Source: JBGPEQ01 sp050180895
Lineage (GTDB): Bacteria; Pseudomonadota; Alphaproteobacteria; Dongiales; Dongiaceae
DNA length: 64,000 nucleotides
Direction of reading: 5' to 3'
Assembly: GCA_050180895.1 (NCBI GenBank)
Contig: JBFXDS010000005.1
Location: 186,001-250,000, forward strand
Shown here: piece after piece, positions 1-9,360 of the stretch
How the letters are laid out: each line of letters starts with the position of its first letter
How positions within the stretch are numbered: position 1 is the stretch's first letter
Translations under genes and position numbers: made by a program
Notes under the pieces: generated by a model
The model's input: the letters and a program-made list of their open reading frames with translations, nothing else
What the model was told of the DNA's origin: nothing
Database searches by the model: none

Positions 1-661
1 TGCGGCCGAACTTGCTGCGGTCGAGGATCATGATCCGCGTGTCGGCGTTCTCCAGCATGGCCCGCTTCACCCAGGCGAAGCTCGGCTCGAACTCGTAGAG
101 TCCGGTCTCGGCCAGCCCGCCGATGCTGAGGACGGCCTTGTCGGCATGGAAGCGCCGCAGGAAGTCGGTCGTGTCCTGCCCGGCCACGCCGCCCTGCCGA
201 TGCGAATAGGCGCCGGGGCACAGGATGACGTCGATCTTCGGCGCGGCGCTCAGGGCCGCGACGAGCTTCCAGCTGTTGGTGATGATACGCGCTTCGCAGC
301 CCCGGTCGGCGAGGCAACGCGCGAAATGCGCCGTGGTCGAGCCGACATCGACCATGAGCACGTCGCCCGGATCGACCATCGCCGCCGCCGCCTGGCCGAT
401 GCGCCGCCGCTCCGCGACCAGGAGCCGGTCGCGCTCGGCCAGGCTCGGCTCGACGCTCGTCGAGGCTGAAAGCGCGCTGCCGTAGGTCCGGCTGATCTTG
501 CCGCTGCTGTGCAGTTCGTCGAGATCCCGGCGGATGGTTTCCACATGCACGCCGAGGCGGCGCGCGAGCTCCAGCACGCGGACGACCGGTTTGACGTTCA
601 GCTCCGCCAGGATCAGCTGCCGGCGTTCGTCCTTCGTGGGGCGCTTTGCCCGCTCGACCAT
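1..661 (-). CDS. DeoR/GlpR-family transcriptional regulator (3' end cut by window)
   Basis: The reading frame opens at an ATG at 661 and runs off the left edge, so the last part of the protein is missing. The N-terminal ~55 residues form a DeoR winged helix (recognition helix around VHVETIRRDLDEL). The DeoR sensor domain follows, with its sugar-phosphate-binding signature DVGSTTAHFARCL and, near the edge, the segment AVLSIGG. DeoR regulators usually repress a neighbouring sugar or polyol operon and release it when they bind the phosphorylated intermediate. This gene is divergent from the ABC transporter/GlpD/GlpK-like operon, and two matching palindromes lie between them, so it is probably the local repressor. 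The inducer is inferred to be a polyol phosphate, not shown. Confidence 0.9.
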   Translation of the reverse strand, partial: MVERAKRPTKDERRQLILAELNVKPVVRVLELARRLGVHVETIRRDLDELHSSGKISRTYGSALSASTSVEPSLAERDRLLVAERRRIGQAAAAMVDPGDVLMVDVGSTTAHFARCLADRGCEARIITNSWKLVAALSAAPKIDVILCPGAYSHRQGGVAGQDTTDFLRRFHADKAVLSIGGLAETGLYEFEPSFAWVKRAMLENADTRIMILDRSKFGR

Positions 662-707
662 TGTGCCTGCTCCCGGAAAGCCGTGTTGTCCCGAGGCTAA
701 TGCCCAG

Positions 708-725
708 ATGTTGCAACTACAACAT
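708..725. promoter_or_regulatory. Operator-like palindrome 1 for the divergent DeoR regulator
   Basis: ATGTTG-CAACTA-CAACAT is a perfect 6-bp inverted repeat with a 6-bp spacer. It lies 46 bp upstream of the DeoR ATG. The same architecture recurs at 814-831. That these are DeoR operators is inferred from position and repetition. Confidence 0.55.
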
Positions 726-813
726 GTTTGTAGGTCATTGAGCCTATTTGTGGACCACCAAGCCATAACCTGCTGTTATTCCCGCAGAATAGCGGTGGGA
801 CTTGCCGAATACT

Positions 814-831
814 GTGTTGCAAAGCCAACAT
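814..831. promoter_or_regulatory. Operator-like palindrome 2 upstream of the ABC operon
   Basis: GTGTTG-CAAAGC-CAACAT repeats the 708-725 site with one arm mismatch and the same 6-bp spacer. The two dyad centres are 106 bp apart, close to ten helical turns, which would allow looping. A 9-bp direct repeat CTGCTGTTA (770-778 and 832-840) lies in the same 213-bp divergent intergenic region. Confidence 0.5.
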
Positions 832-874
832 CTGCTGTTAGCATGGGCAAAGAGGTTCGTCCGGGGCATTCATA

Positions 875-1966
<1,092 letters not shown>

Positions 1967-2012
1967 GAATGCCGATGGCGGACCTCGGACCTTCGATGCG
2001 GATGCGCCGGCG

Positions 2013-2900
2013 ATGAGCGTGCGGCGGGCGCGGCATGGCGGCTATGTGTGGCTGGCGCCCATGCTGGCGTTCCTGTTCGTCTTCGAGCTGTGGCCGTTCC
2101 TGGTGATGCTCTACCAGAGCGTGCATGCGCTCAACTATTCGCAGCCGGCGGCCAACGGCACCTTCGTCGGCCTCAACAACTACCGCAAGCTCGTGTTCGA
2201 CGAGGGCTTCTTCCACAGCGTCCGCCTGACGCTGCTGTTCCTGCTGACGGCGCTGCCGATCCAGTTCGTGCTGGGCACCTTGTTCGCGGTGCTGCTCTCC
2301 TACCATCTCCGCCTCAAGCGCTACGTCGTCCCGCTCATCCTCATCCCGATGATCCTGGCGCCGATCGTCGTCGGCCTGACGGCGCGCCTCAATCTCAATC
2401 CGGATTTCGGCATCATCGGCATCCTGCTGCGCGACCTCGGGCTGGCCGAATCGGGGCTGCTGTCCAACGGAACCTCCGCCTTCTTCACGATCGTGGCCGT
2501 GGATGTCTGGCAGTGGACGCCCTTCCTGGTCATGATCTTCCTGGCCGCCATCGTCAGCATGCCGCGCGAGCCGTTCGAGGCCGCGGAGGTGGAAGGCGCC
2601 AACCGCTGGCAGGTGTTCCGCCACATCATCCTGCCGCTGCTGCGGCCGATCCTGATCGTCGCCCTGCTGCTGCGGGTGACCGACGGGTTCAAGACCTTCG
2701 ACCAAGTCTACATCATGACCGGCGGCGGGCCGGGAATCTCTACGGAGCTCGCCACCATCTTCGCCTTCAAGGTCAACTTCACGTCCTGGAACCTCGGCTA
2801 CGGCTCGGCGGTCGTCGCGCTGCTGTTCTTCATCAGCTTCCTGCTGACCTTCGCGCTGCTCAAGCTGATGACGCGGTTCGCGAAGGAGGCGGCGCCGTGA
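2013..2900 (+). CDS. ABC transporter permease (MalF/UgpA-like)
   Basis: 295-residue inner-membrane permease with six or so hydrophobic segments. It has a canonical EAA coupling motif near residues 188-207 (EAAEVEGANRWQVFRHIILP) that docks on the ATPase. It follows the ATPase gene by 46 bp, and its stop overlaps the GTG start of the second permease (GTGA), so the two halves of the channel are probably translationally coupled. The family (binding-protein-dependent transport, MalFG type) is clear. The substrate can only be inferred from the downstream polyol enzymes. Confidence 0.93.
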   Translation: MSVRRARHGGYVWLAPMLAFLFVFELWPFLVMLYQSVHALNYSQPAANGTFVGLNNYRKLVFDEGFFHSVRLTLLFLLTALPIQFVLGTLFAVLLSYHLRLKRYVVPLILIPMILAPIVVGLTARLNLNPDFGIIGILLRDLGLAESGLLSNGTSAFFTIVAVDVWQWTPFLVMIFLAAIVSMPREPFEAAEVEGANRWQVFRHIILPLLRPILIVALLLRVTDGFKTFDQVYIMTGGGPGISTELATIFAFKVNFTSWNLGYGSAVVALLFFISFLLTFALLKLMTRFAKEAAP

Positions 2901-3739
2901 GCGCGGCCGCGACCCGTAGCGCGCTGCGGCGCACCGGCGCCCGGCTCGAGGCCGGGTTCCTGATCCTGGCCGCCGTTGTCGTCCAGCTGCCGTTCTTGTG
3001 GCTGCTGATGACGGCGTTCAAGGACCGCACCGACATCCTGTCGCCGACCCTGCGGCTGCTGTTCGCGCCGACCTGGAGCAACTTCTTCCAGGCGTTCGTC
3101 GTCGGCAAGTTCGACCTCTACTTGAGGAACTCGCTGATCGTCGCCTCCAGCTCCGTCCTTCTCTGCATGCTCATCGGCCTGCCGGCGGCCTATGCCTTCT
3201 CGCGCTTCCGCGTGTTCGGCGGCAAGCACCTGTTCTTCTATGTGCTGAGCACGCGCATGGCGCCCGGCATCGCCATGGTCCTCCCGCTCTACATGTTCTT
3301 CCAGACGATCGGCATCCTCGGCACGGTGTGGGCGGTGACGATCGCGCACGCGACGTTCAACCTGGCCCTCGTCATCTACCTGATGCGAAACTTCTTCGAC
3401 GACATCCCGAAGGAACTGGACGAGGCGGCGCTGATCGAAGGCGCGACGGAGTGGCATGTCTTCTGGAAGGTCGTCCTGCCGCTCGCCCGGCCGGGAATCG
3501 CGGTGACGGTGGTCCTGGCCTTCCTGTTCTCCTGGAACGAGTTCCTGTTCGCGATGATCATCGGCGGCACCGAGGCGCAGACCCTGCCGGCCGGCTTCCC
3601 CGGCCTCGTCACCCCGCTCGGCACCTACTGGGGGCAGCTCGCCGCCGTCTCCGTGGTCGTCAGCGCGCCGGTCCTGATCCTCGTCTGGCTCATCCAGCGT
3701 CACCTGGCGCGCGGCCTGACCCTGGGGGCCGTGCGATGA
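2897..3739 (+). CDS. ABC transporter permease (MalG/UgpE-like)
   Basis: 280-residue second permease. It starts with GTG at 2897, overlapping the previous stop by four bases. It shows the MalG-type EAA motif (ELDEAALIEGATEWHVFWKV) near residues 177-196 and a hydrophobic pattern consistent with six membrane helices. Its stop overlaps the ATG of the next small gene (ATGA at 3736). With the upstream permease and ATPase it makes a complete CUT1-type importer core. Confidence 0.93.
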   Translation: MSAAATRSALRRTGARLEAGFLILAAVVVQLPFLWLLMTAFKDRTDILSPTLRLLFAPTWSNFFQAFVVGKFDLYLRNSLIVASSSVLLCMLIGLPAAYAFSRFRVFGGKHLFFYVLSTRMAPGIAMVLPLYMFFQTIGILGTVWAVTIAHATFNLALVIYLMRNFFDDIPKELDEAALIEGATEWHVFWKVVLPLARPGIAVTVVLAFLFSWNEFLFAMIIGGTEAQTLPAGFPGLVTPLGTYWGQLAAVSVVVSAPVLILVWLIQRHLARGLTLGAVR

Positions 3740-3981
3740 GGCGGCTCGAGTTCGGCGACATGGTCTTCTACGCGGCGATGGGGCTGATCCTGATCCTGCT
3801 GCTGTGGCTGCGCTTTCTCGAGGCGCGCGTCGGCCTGTGGGGCGCCTGGGTCCTGTGGATCGCCTGGACCGTCTTTCTCGTCACCCGCTATCGCCGCGGC
3901 CGGACAACAAAAGGACAGAACGCCCGTGATGCAAAGGGCGCAAAGCAAGAGCAACCGACGACAACAGGAGGAAAGTCATGA
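3736..3981 (+). CDS. Small membrane protein of the polyol ABC operon
   Basis: 81 residues with two hydrophobic stretches (about residues 11-24 and 34-49). It is wedged between permease and binding-protein genes with ATGA overlaps on both sides. In rhizobial glycerol transporter operons a small membrane protein (DUF2160) occupies the same slot. This one has the right place and size class, but I cannot confirm it belongs to that family. Its last ~25 residues are hydrophilic and rich in K, Q, T and A, and coincide with an interspersed DNA repeat (3907-3945), so the tail may come from insertion of a repeat in the 3' end. Confidence 0.75.
   Translation: MRRLEFGDMVFYAAMGLILILLLWLRFLEARVGLWGAWVLWIAWTVFLVTRYRRGRTTKGQNARDAKGAKQEQPTTTGGKS
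3907..3945. repeat. Interspersed AAAGGACAGAACGC/GCAAAGGGCGCAAAG-type repeat inside a coding tail
   Basis: Purine-rich stretch with GCAAAG twice (GCAAAGGGCGCAAAGC). It resembles the longer inverted element at 13774-13864 (AAAGGACACGAAGAACGCAAAG). It is translated as the C-terminal tail of the small membrane protein. Assignment to one repeat family rests on visual similarity only. Confidence 0.45.
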
Positions 3982-5510
3982 GGACTCTTACTTTCGATCG
4001 ACGGCAGATCCTGCTCGGCACGGCGGGCGGCCTTGCCCTGATGGCAAGCCCCCGGATCACGCGCGCGGCGGGATGGTCGCTGAAGGAGGCGGCCGCACCC
4101 TACGCCGGCACCACCATCCGCATCATTGGCGAGGCTTTGGCGCCGCTCGAATCACTCAACCAGCAGAAGGCGGCCTTCGAGGAGGAGTCGGGCATCCGCG
4201 TCGAGGTCGAGCAGCACGCGTTCGACGAGGTGATCCAGAAGACGACGGCCGACTTCGTCGGGCGGACCGGATTCTACGACGCCATCCTCAATCCGCACGT
4301 CCGCCTGGCGACGCTGATCGCCAACGGCTGGATCCAGCCGATCGGCAAGTATCTTGCGGACGCGAAGCTGGCGGACACCGGCTTCAAGATCGAGGACGAG
4401 GTGCTGAACAAGGACTGGCTGATGGCGGCCCTGGGCCAGGAGGGGCAGCTCTACGGCGTGCCGTTCTCCAGCCACACGATCTACCTCAACTGGCGACAGG
4501 ACCTGTTCGAGCATCCGGACGAGCAGGCGGCGTTCAAGGCGAAGTACGGCTACGATCTGCCGTCGCCGCCGGTGACGCTGCAGCATCTGTGGGACACGGC
4601 GGAGTTCTTCACCCGTCCGTCGGGCGCCACGTTGGCCGGAGAGGCGCTCGGCCAGGATGTCTTCGGCATCGCGCTCTCCGGCAAGCGGCACATCTCGATG
4701 CTGTGGAACTTCTACAACGTGCTCTATGCCTTCGACGGCAAGGTCGTCGACAGCGCCACAGGCCCCGCATACGGACCGGTCGTCATCAATTCCGAGGCCG
4801 GCGTGAAGGCGCTGACCTACTACAAGGACCTGCTGACCAAGTTCGGGCCGTCCGGCAGCCTCAACTACACCTGGGACGAGCAGCTCGCGGCCATGCAGAG
4901 CGGGCTGGCCGTGCAGGCGCTGCTGTGGGCCGACGCCTCCTACGCCATCTCGCATGACGAGACCCAGTCGAAGGTGGTGGGCAAGGTGGCCTACAGCGGC
5001 ACGCCGATCGGCGCGCGCAAGATCGTCAACCTGCACCAGTGGGGCATGTTCCTGCCGACGACGTCGAAGAATCCGGAAGCCGCTTGGCTGTTCCTGCAAT
5101 GGACGCAGCGGCCGGAGGTGCAGGCGAAGCTCATGTCGACGGGCAGCATCTCCCTGACCAAGTCAGCCTACCATACGCCGTCGGTGCAGGAGCTGGTCTA
5201 CGCGCCGACGAACTACTACCTGCTCAGCGGCGAGGTGCTGAGCATCGACGGCAAACCGGCCTATTGGACGTCCGGTTCGGCGAAGGGATTGCCGCAAGCT
5301 TACGCCGAGGCGGTCGATCCGGTCACCCAGTCGCCGAAGCCGGTGGTGTTCAAGCTGGAGAACTTCCCGGAGTACTCCACCGTCGAGGAGATCCTGCAGA
5401 AGAACCTGAGCGCGGTGCTGGCCGACCAGATGTCGCCGCAGGAGGGGCTGGATCAGTCGGTGGAGGAAATCTATCGGGAGGTCCCGTCGCTCGCCGCGTT
5501 CAAGCCATGA
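3978..5510 (+). CDS. Extracellular solute-binding protein, Tat signal (family 1)
   Basis: 510-residue periplasmic substrate receptor for the upstream importer. The N-terminus has a twin-arginine signal (DRRQILLG, then a hydrophobic stretch ending near ITRAAG), implying folded export. The mature part fits the large family 1 solute-binding proteins (TIRIIGEALAPLESLNQQ at the mature N-terminus, GLAVQALLWADASYAI later). It starts at ATG 3978 behind a good ribosome site (AGGAGGAAAGTC) and overlaps the small membrane gene by four bases. Linkage to GlpD- and GlpK-like enzymes suggests a polyol or polyol-phosphate ligand, which is inference. Confidence 0.92.
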   Translation: MRTLTFDRRQILLGTAGGLALMASPRITRAAGWSLKEAAAPYAGTTIRIIGEALAPLESLNQQKAAFEEESGIRVEVEQHAFDEVIQKTTADFVGRTGFYDAILNPHVRLATLIANGWIQPIGKYLADAKLADTGFKIEDEVLNKDWLMAALGQEGQLYGVPFSSHTIYLNWRQDLFEHPDEQAAFKAKYGYDLPSPPVTLQHLWDTAEFFTRPSGATLAGEALGQDVFGIALSGKRHISMLWNFYNVLYAFDGKVVDSATGPAYGPVVINSEAGVKALTYYKDLLTKFGPSGSLNYTWDEQLAAMQSGLAVQALLWADASYAISHDETQSKVVGKVAYSGTPIGARKIVNLHQWGMFLPTTSKNPEAAWLFLQWTQRPEVQAKLMSTGSISLTKSAYHTPSVQELVYAPTNYYLLSGEVLSIDGKPAYWTSGSAKGLPQAYAEAVDPVTQSPKPVVFKLENFPEYSTVEEILQKNLSAVLADQMSPQEGLDQSVEEIYREVPSLAAFKP

Positions 5511-5592
5511 ACCGAGCGGCCGCGTCCGCCCTCGTTCCCGGGGGCGGACGCACCGCCTTCCGCGCGACGTGCGCGTCGATGCGACAGCGACG

Positions 5593-7122
5593 ATGACCGG
5601 ATCAGACGCATCCTACGATCTGTTCGTGGTCGGCGGCGGCATCAATGGCACTGCCATCGCCTGCGACGCCGCCGGCCGCGGCCTCTCTGTCGCCCTCGCG
5701 GAGATGCGCGACTTTGCCGAAGGCACGTCGTCGCGCTCGTCCAAGCTCATCCATGGCGGGCTCCGGTATCTCGAGAGCTACGATTTCAGGCTCGTGCGCG
5801 AGGCACTGCTCGAGCGGGAGATCCTGATGGCGAAGGCGCCGCACCTGGTGTGGCCGCTGCGGCTCGTGCTGCCGCATGTCGCCGGTCTCCGCCCGCGCTG
5901 GATGATCCGCATCGGGCTCTTCCTCTACGACCATCTGGCGGCGCGGAAGCGGCTCGCGCCGTCGGAGTCGATCGACTTCACCCGGCATCCCGCCGGCGAC
6001 GCGCTCAAGCCCGAGTTCCGCCACGGCTTCGCCTATTCCGACTGCCGCTGCGACGATGCGCGGCTGGTCATCGCCAATGTCCTGGGGGCGCAGCGGCACG
6101 GTGCCGCCATCTATGCGCGCCACCGCTTCGCCGGCGCCCGACGGCAACAGGATCTGTGGCACCTCGAGCTTGAAGACCGTCTGTCGGGCCGGCCGGTCGC
6201 CGTCCGCGCGCGGGCGCTCGTCAACGCCGCCGGGCCGTGGGTCATGTCCGTCGGCGCGACGATCGAGGGCGTCGCCACCAGCCGCAAGCTGCGGATGGTG
6301 CGCGGCAGCCACATCGTCGTCCCGCGCCAGTGGCCGCAGGAGCACGGCTATTTCCTGCAGACCACGGACGGGCGCCTGATGGAGACCTTTCCCTACGAGG
6401 GGGATTTCACCTTCATCGGCACGACCGACGAGCCGTGGGACGAGGCGCCGGAGAACGTGCGCATCTCGGAGCGCGAAATAGACTACATGCTCGCCCAGGT
6501 GAACCGCTTCCTGCGCGCGCCCCTCGGCCGGTCCGACATCGTCTGGAGCTTCTCCGGCGTGCGGCCGCTGTTCGAGGTGGGCGGCGCGCGCGACCGCGGC
6601 CTCTCGACCCTCACGCGCGACTACGCCTTCGAGATCGACCATCGCGGCGGCGGCGCGCCGGCGCTGACGGTGTTCGGCGGCAAGCTCACGACGCACCGCC
6701 GGATGGCCGACCACGCCTTGTCGCAGCTGGCGCGCTTCCTGCGGCCGCCGCGGCCGGGTCGGACGGCGACGGAGCCGCTGCCCGGCGGCGACTTCGGACC
6801 GCAGGGCCCAGAGGGCCTTGCGGCCGAGCTGCGGCAGACCCATGGCTGGCTCCCGGACTCGCTGCTGGCGCGCTACGTCCGAACCTACGGCACGCGGGCA
6901 CGCGAGCTGCTCGCAGGCGCGCGGGCGGCCGGCGATCTCGGCGCCCGCCTCGGCAGCGATCTGCATGAGCGCGAGGTCGACTTCCTGATCCGGACGGAAT
7001 GGGCGCGGAGCGTCGAGGACATCGTGTGGCGCCGCACCAAGCTCGGCCTGCGCCTCACGCCGGCTGAGATCGACAGGATCGCGGCCTATGTCGGCGCCGC
7101 GCCGGTGTCGCGGACGGCATGA
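5593..7122 (+). CDS. glpD: GlpD-family FAD-dependent glycerol-3-phosphate dehydrogenase
   Basis: 509 residues. The family oxidises sn-glycerol 3-phosphate to dihydroxyacetone phosphate and passes electrons to quinone at the inner membrane; relatives act on other polyol phosphates. The FAD-binding motif VVGGGINGTAIACDAAGRG starts near residue 10, followed by the GlpD hallmark EGTSSRSSKLIHGGLRYLE. The C-terminal domain is also present. I chose ATG 5593 because it gives the usual short leader before the dinucleotide fold; an upstream GTG at 5569 is possible. The gene sits in the transporter/kinase operon, fitting uptake, phosphorylation and oxidation of one substrate. Confidence 0.9.
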   Translation: MTGSDASYDLFVVGGGINGTAIACDAAGRGLSVALAEMRDFAEGTSSRSSKLIHGGLRYLESYDFRLVREALLEREILMAKAPHLVWPLRLVLPHVAGLRPRWMIRIGLFLYDHLAARKRLAPSESIDFTRHPAGDALKPEFRHGFAYSDCRCDDARLVIANVLGAQRHGAAIYARHRFAGARRQQDLWHLELEDRLSGRPVAVRARALVNAAGPWVMSVGATIEGVATSRKLRMVRGSHIVVPRQWPQEHGYFLQTTDGRLMETFPYEGDFTFIGTTDEPWDEAPENVRISEREIDYMLAQVNRFLRAPLGRSDIVWSFSGVRPLFEVGGARDRGLSTLTRDYAFEIDHRGGGAPALTVFGGKLTTHRRMADHALSQLARFLRPPRPGRTATEPLPGGDFGPQGPEGLAAELRQTHGWLPDSLLARYVRTYGTRARELLAGARAAGDLGARLGSDLHEREVDFLIRTEWARSVEDIVWRRTKLGLRLTPAEIDRIAAYVGAAPVSRTA

Positions 7123-7186
7123 TATATCTCCCGGCCACGGCTATGGACTCTCCGGGGAGGGCGATGCGCCGGACATGGAGGGGCGC

Positions 7187-8683
7187 ATGACCTTCGTCAT
7201 CGGTATCGATCAGGGAACCACGAACACGAAGGCCGTCGCCGTCGATGCCGCCGGCAGCGTCCTGCACAAGGCGGCGCGGCCGATCGCCACCGCAGCGCCG
7301 CGGCCCGGCTGGGTCGAGCAGGATGCGGTGGGCATGCTGGCCAATCTGGTGGCGTGCGTGCGCGAGGTCCTGGCCGCGGCGGGCGGCGATGCAGCCGCCT
7401 GCGCTGGCCTCGGCATCGCCAACCAGACCGAGACGCTCGTGGTCTGGGACCGGCAGACCGGCGCGCCCGTCATGCCGGCTATCGTCTGGCAGTGCCGCCG
7501 CGGCGAGGAGGAGCTGCAGGAGCTGCGCGACGCGCGCACGGCCGCCCTGGTCCGCGCCCGCACGGGCCTCGATCTCGATCCCACCTTCACCGCCGGCAAG
7601 CTGCGCTGGCTGTTTCGCCATCGCCCGGAGGTCGCCGACGGGTTGCGGCGCGGCACCTGTCTCTTCGGCACCGTCGATTGCTGGCTGATCTGGAAGCTCA
7701 CCGGCGGCCGCCTCTATGCCACCGAGTCGAGCAACGCTGCGCGCACCTTGCTGTTCGACATCGGCCGGGCCGCCTGGGACCCCGAGCTGCTGCGGCTGTT
7801 CGGGCTGGAGATCGCCGAACTGCCGGAGGCGCGGCGCTCGACCGGGCCGTTCGGCCAAACCGAGACCGCGATCTTCGGCGCGCCGATCAGAATTGCGGCC
7901 GCGCTCGGCGACCAGCAGGCCTCGCTGTTCGGCCATGGCTGCTTCGCCGAGTCGCAGATCAAGGTGACCTACGGCACCGGCGCGTTCCTCTGGCTCAATG
8001 CCGGGCCGCGGGCGGATGCGCCGGTGGCCGAAGGGCTGCTGCGGACGGTCGCATGGCATCTCGACCGGCCCTGCTACGCGATCGAGGGGTTCGTCATGTC
8101 GGCCGGCGCGGCGCTGGAATGGCTGGCAGCGCGGCTGGCGATCGCCGGGGGCGGCGCCGGCGTCGCCGAGCAGGCTCGGCAGGCCGGGTCGAGCGGCGGC
8201 GTCCTGCTCGTGCCGGCGTTCCAGGGCCTGGCCGCGCCCTGGTGGCGGCCGGATGCGCGCGCCGCCCTCCTCGGCATGAGCGAGGCGACGGCGCCGGGGC
8301 ATATCTGCCATGCCGGCCTGGAGGCGGTCTGCTTCCAGATTCGCGCCATCCTCGAGCTGATCGCGGCGTCCGGCCACCGGCCGGCCGCTCTCAAAGTCGA
8401 TGGCGGTCCCACCCGCTCCGCCTATCTCATGCAGATGCAGGCCGACGTCCTGCAGCGGCCGCTGGCGGTGGCGCCCTTCGATTCGATGACGCCCTATGGC
8501 GCGGCGCTGATGGCCGGCCTCGGCGCCGGCCTCTGGCCGGACCTCGACGCGCTCGGTGTCCTCATCCGATCGCCGGACGTGGTCGCGCCCGATCCGGCGC
8601 GCGCGGCGGATTGGGACGCCGCCTATCGCGATTGGCGCGGCGCCATCGAGTCGCTCCTGGCGTCCGGCCGTCGGCCGCTATAG
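7187..8683 (+). CDS. GlpK-like FGGY-family polyol kinase with altered substrate site
   Basis: 498-residue ATP-dependent kinase. The start at ATG 7187 has ribosome site GGAGGGGCG. FGGY features: IGIDQGTTNTKAV at the N-terminus, then GDQQASLFGHGCF with the catalytic Asp near residue 242, then TYGTGAFLWLN. Overall it follows glycerol kinase, but two residues that contact glycerol in E. coli GlpK are changed. The NQRET motif (Arg83) reads NQTET, and the DPYF motif (Tyr135) reads DPTF. The GGKGGTR-type fructose-bisphosphate regulatory loop is also absent. These are direct readings. That the substrate is a different polyol is inference. Confidence 0.88.
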   Translation: MTFVIGIDQGTTNTKAVAVDAAGSVLHKAARPIATAAPRPGWVEQDAVGMLANLVACVREVLAAAGGDAAACAGLGIANQTETLVVWDRQTGAPVMPAIVWQCRRGEEELQELRDARTAALVRARTGLDLDPTFTAGKLRWLFRHRPEVADGLRRGTCLFGTVDCWLIWKLTGGRLYATESSNAARTLLFDIGRAAWDPELLRLFGLEIAELPEARRSTGPFGQTETAIFGAPIRIAAALGDQQASLFGHGCFAESQIKVTYGTGAFLWLNAGPRADAPVAEGLLRTVAWHLDRPCYAIEGFVMSAGAALEWLAARLAIAGGGAGVAEQARQAGSSGGVLLVPAFQGLAAPWWRPDARAALLGMSEATAPGHICHAGLEAVCFQIRAILELIAASGHRPAALKVDGGPTRSAYLMQMQADVLQRPLAVAPFDSMTPYGAALMAGLGAGLWPDLDALGVLIRSPDVVAPDPARAADWDAAYRDWRGAIESLLASGRRPL

Positions 8684-8901
8684 CCGACGGCCTCCGTGAG
8701 CGGAGTGACGCCGGGCGCGGTCTTCGCGGCGGCAAGCCGCGCGACGGCGCGCTCCGCCGCGCGCGTATTGGAGAAGACTTGGCCCTCGAGCGGCCGCAGC
8801 CGGTGATCGGCGGCATAGAAGCGGAACCCGCCGCGCTCCTGCACGACGATGCCGGCCGCGAAATCTTCCGCTTCGATGATGAACGCCGTGTGCTCCAACA
8901 T
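8623..8901 (-). CDS. Small conserved-looking hypothetical protein
   Basis: 92 residues, convergent with and overlapping the last 61 bp of the kinase gene. Ribosome site GGAG lies 8 nt before the ATG at 8901. The first 60 residues read as a compact folded protein (FIIEAEDFAAGIVVQERGG, then YAADHRLRPLEGQVF and a helical segment NTRAAERAVARLAAAK). The tail that overlaps the kinase gene is low in hydrophobics. I do not recognise the family; there is no signal peptide or membrane segment. Confidence 0.6.
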   Translation of the reverse strand: MLEHTAFIIEAEDFAAGIVVQERGGFRFYAADHRLRPLEGQVFSNTRAAERAVARLAAAKTAPGVTPLTEAVGYSGRRPDARSDSMAPRQSR

Positions 8902-8916
8902 CGATGTGTCTCCGGG

Positions 8917-9132
8917 TCAGGCAATGAAAAGAGGACGGGGCCGGCGCATCGGCCCGGCCGGGTCGGCCGGTGCCGGGCAGCCGGTCCGGTGTTGCGGGCA
9001 CCGGTCCGCGCCGGCCCCGTCCAGGTTGGGAGGCGCAGCAAGGGAGGTGAACTGGCCTCCGGAGAACATTCCGCCCGGCAAGGCCGGCGGCGAAATCCCG
9101 CGTCGCAGGGACAGGCTCGATGTCGCGTCCAT
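8917..9132 (-). CDS. Possible small protein (weak call)
   Basis: 71-codon frame with a convincing ribosome site (GAGGAG 8 nt before ATG 9132), 15 bp upstream of the 92-residue gene on the same strand. The protein is rich in Pro, Gly and Arg and has two Cys. I recognise nothing in it. It could be a leader ORF or chance. The rest of 8902-9360 shows no other gene I can support. Confidence 0.25.
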   Translation of the reverse strand: MDATSSLSLRRGISPPALPGGMFSGGQFTSLAAPPNLDGAGADRCPQHRTGCPAPADPAGPMRRPRPLFIA

Positions 9133-9360
9133 CGGTCGCTCCTCGGCAGCCCTGCGATGCCCGGGAGAGGATTCGGCCGCCGACGATGACGTCCGGCCTG
9201 GCGTCGCTTTAGCTGCATTTGTCAAGCGCCCGCAAGCTGATGCTCAAATCGGCGCCGTGTGTGGATATAGGGTCGCAGTTGCCGGCCCGACAAGCGAGAA
9301 ATTCTTGCCGACCGGTCAAGTCAAACTAATGCACGGCCCCGCCGCAGTTCCCTTAGGCGA

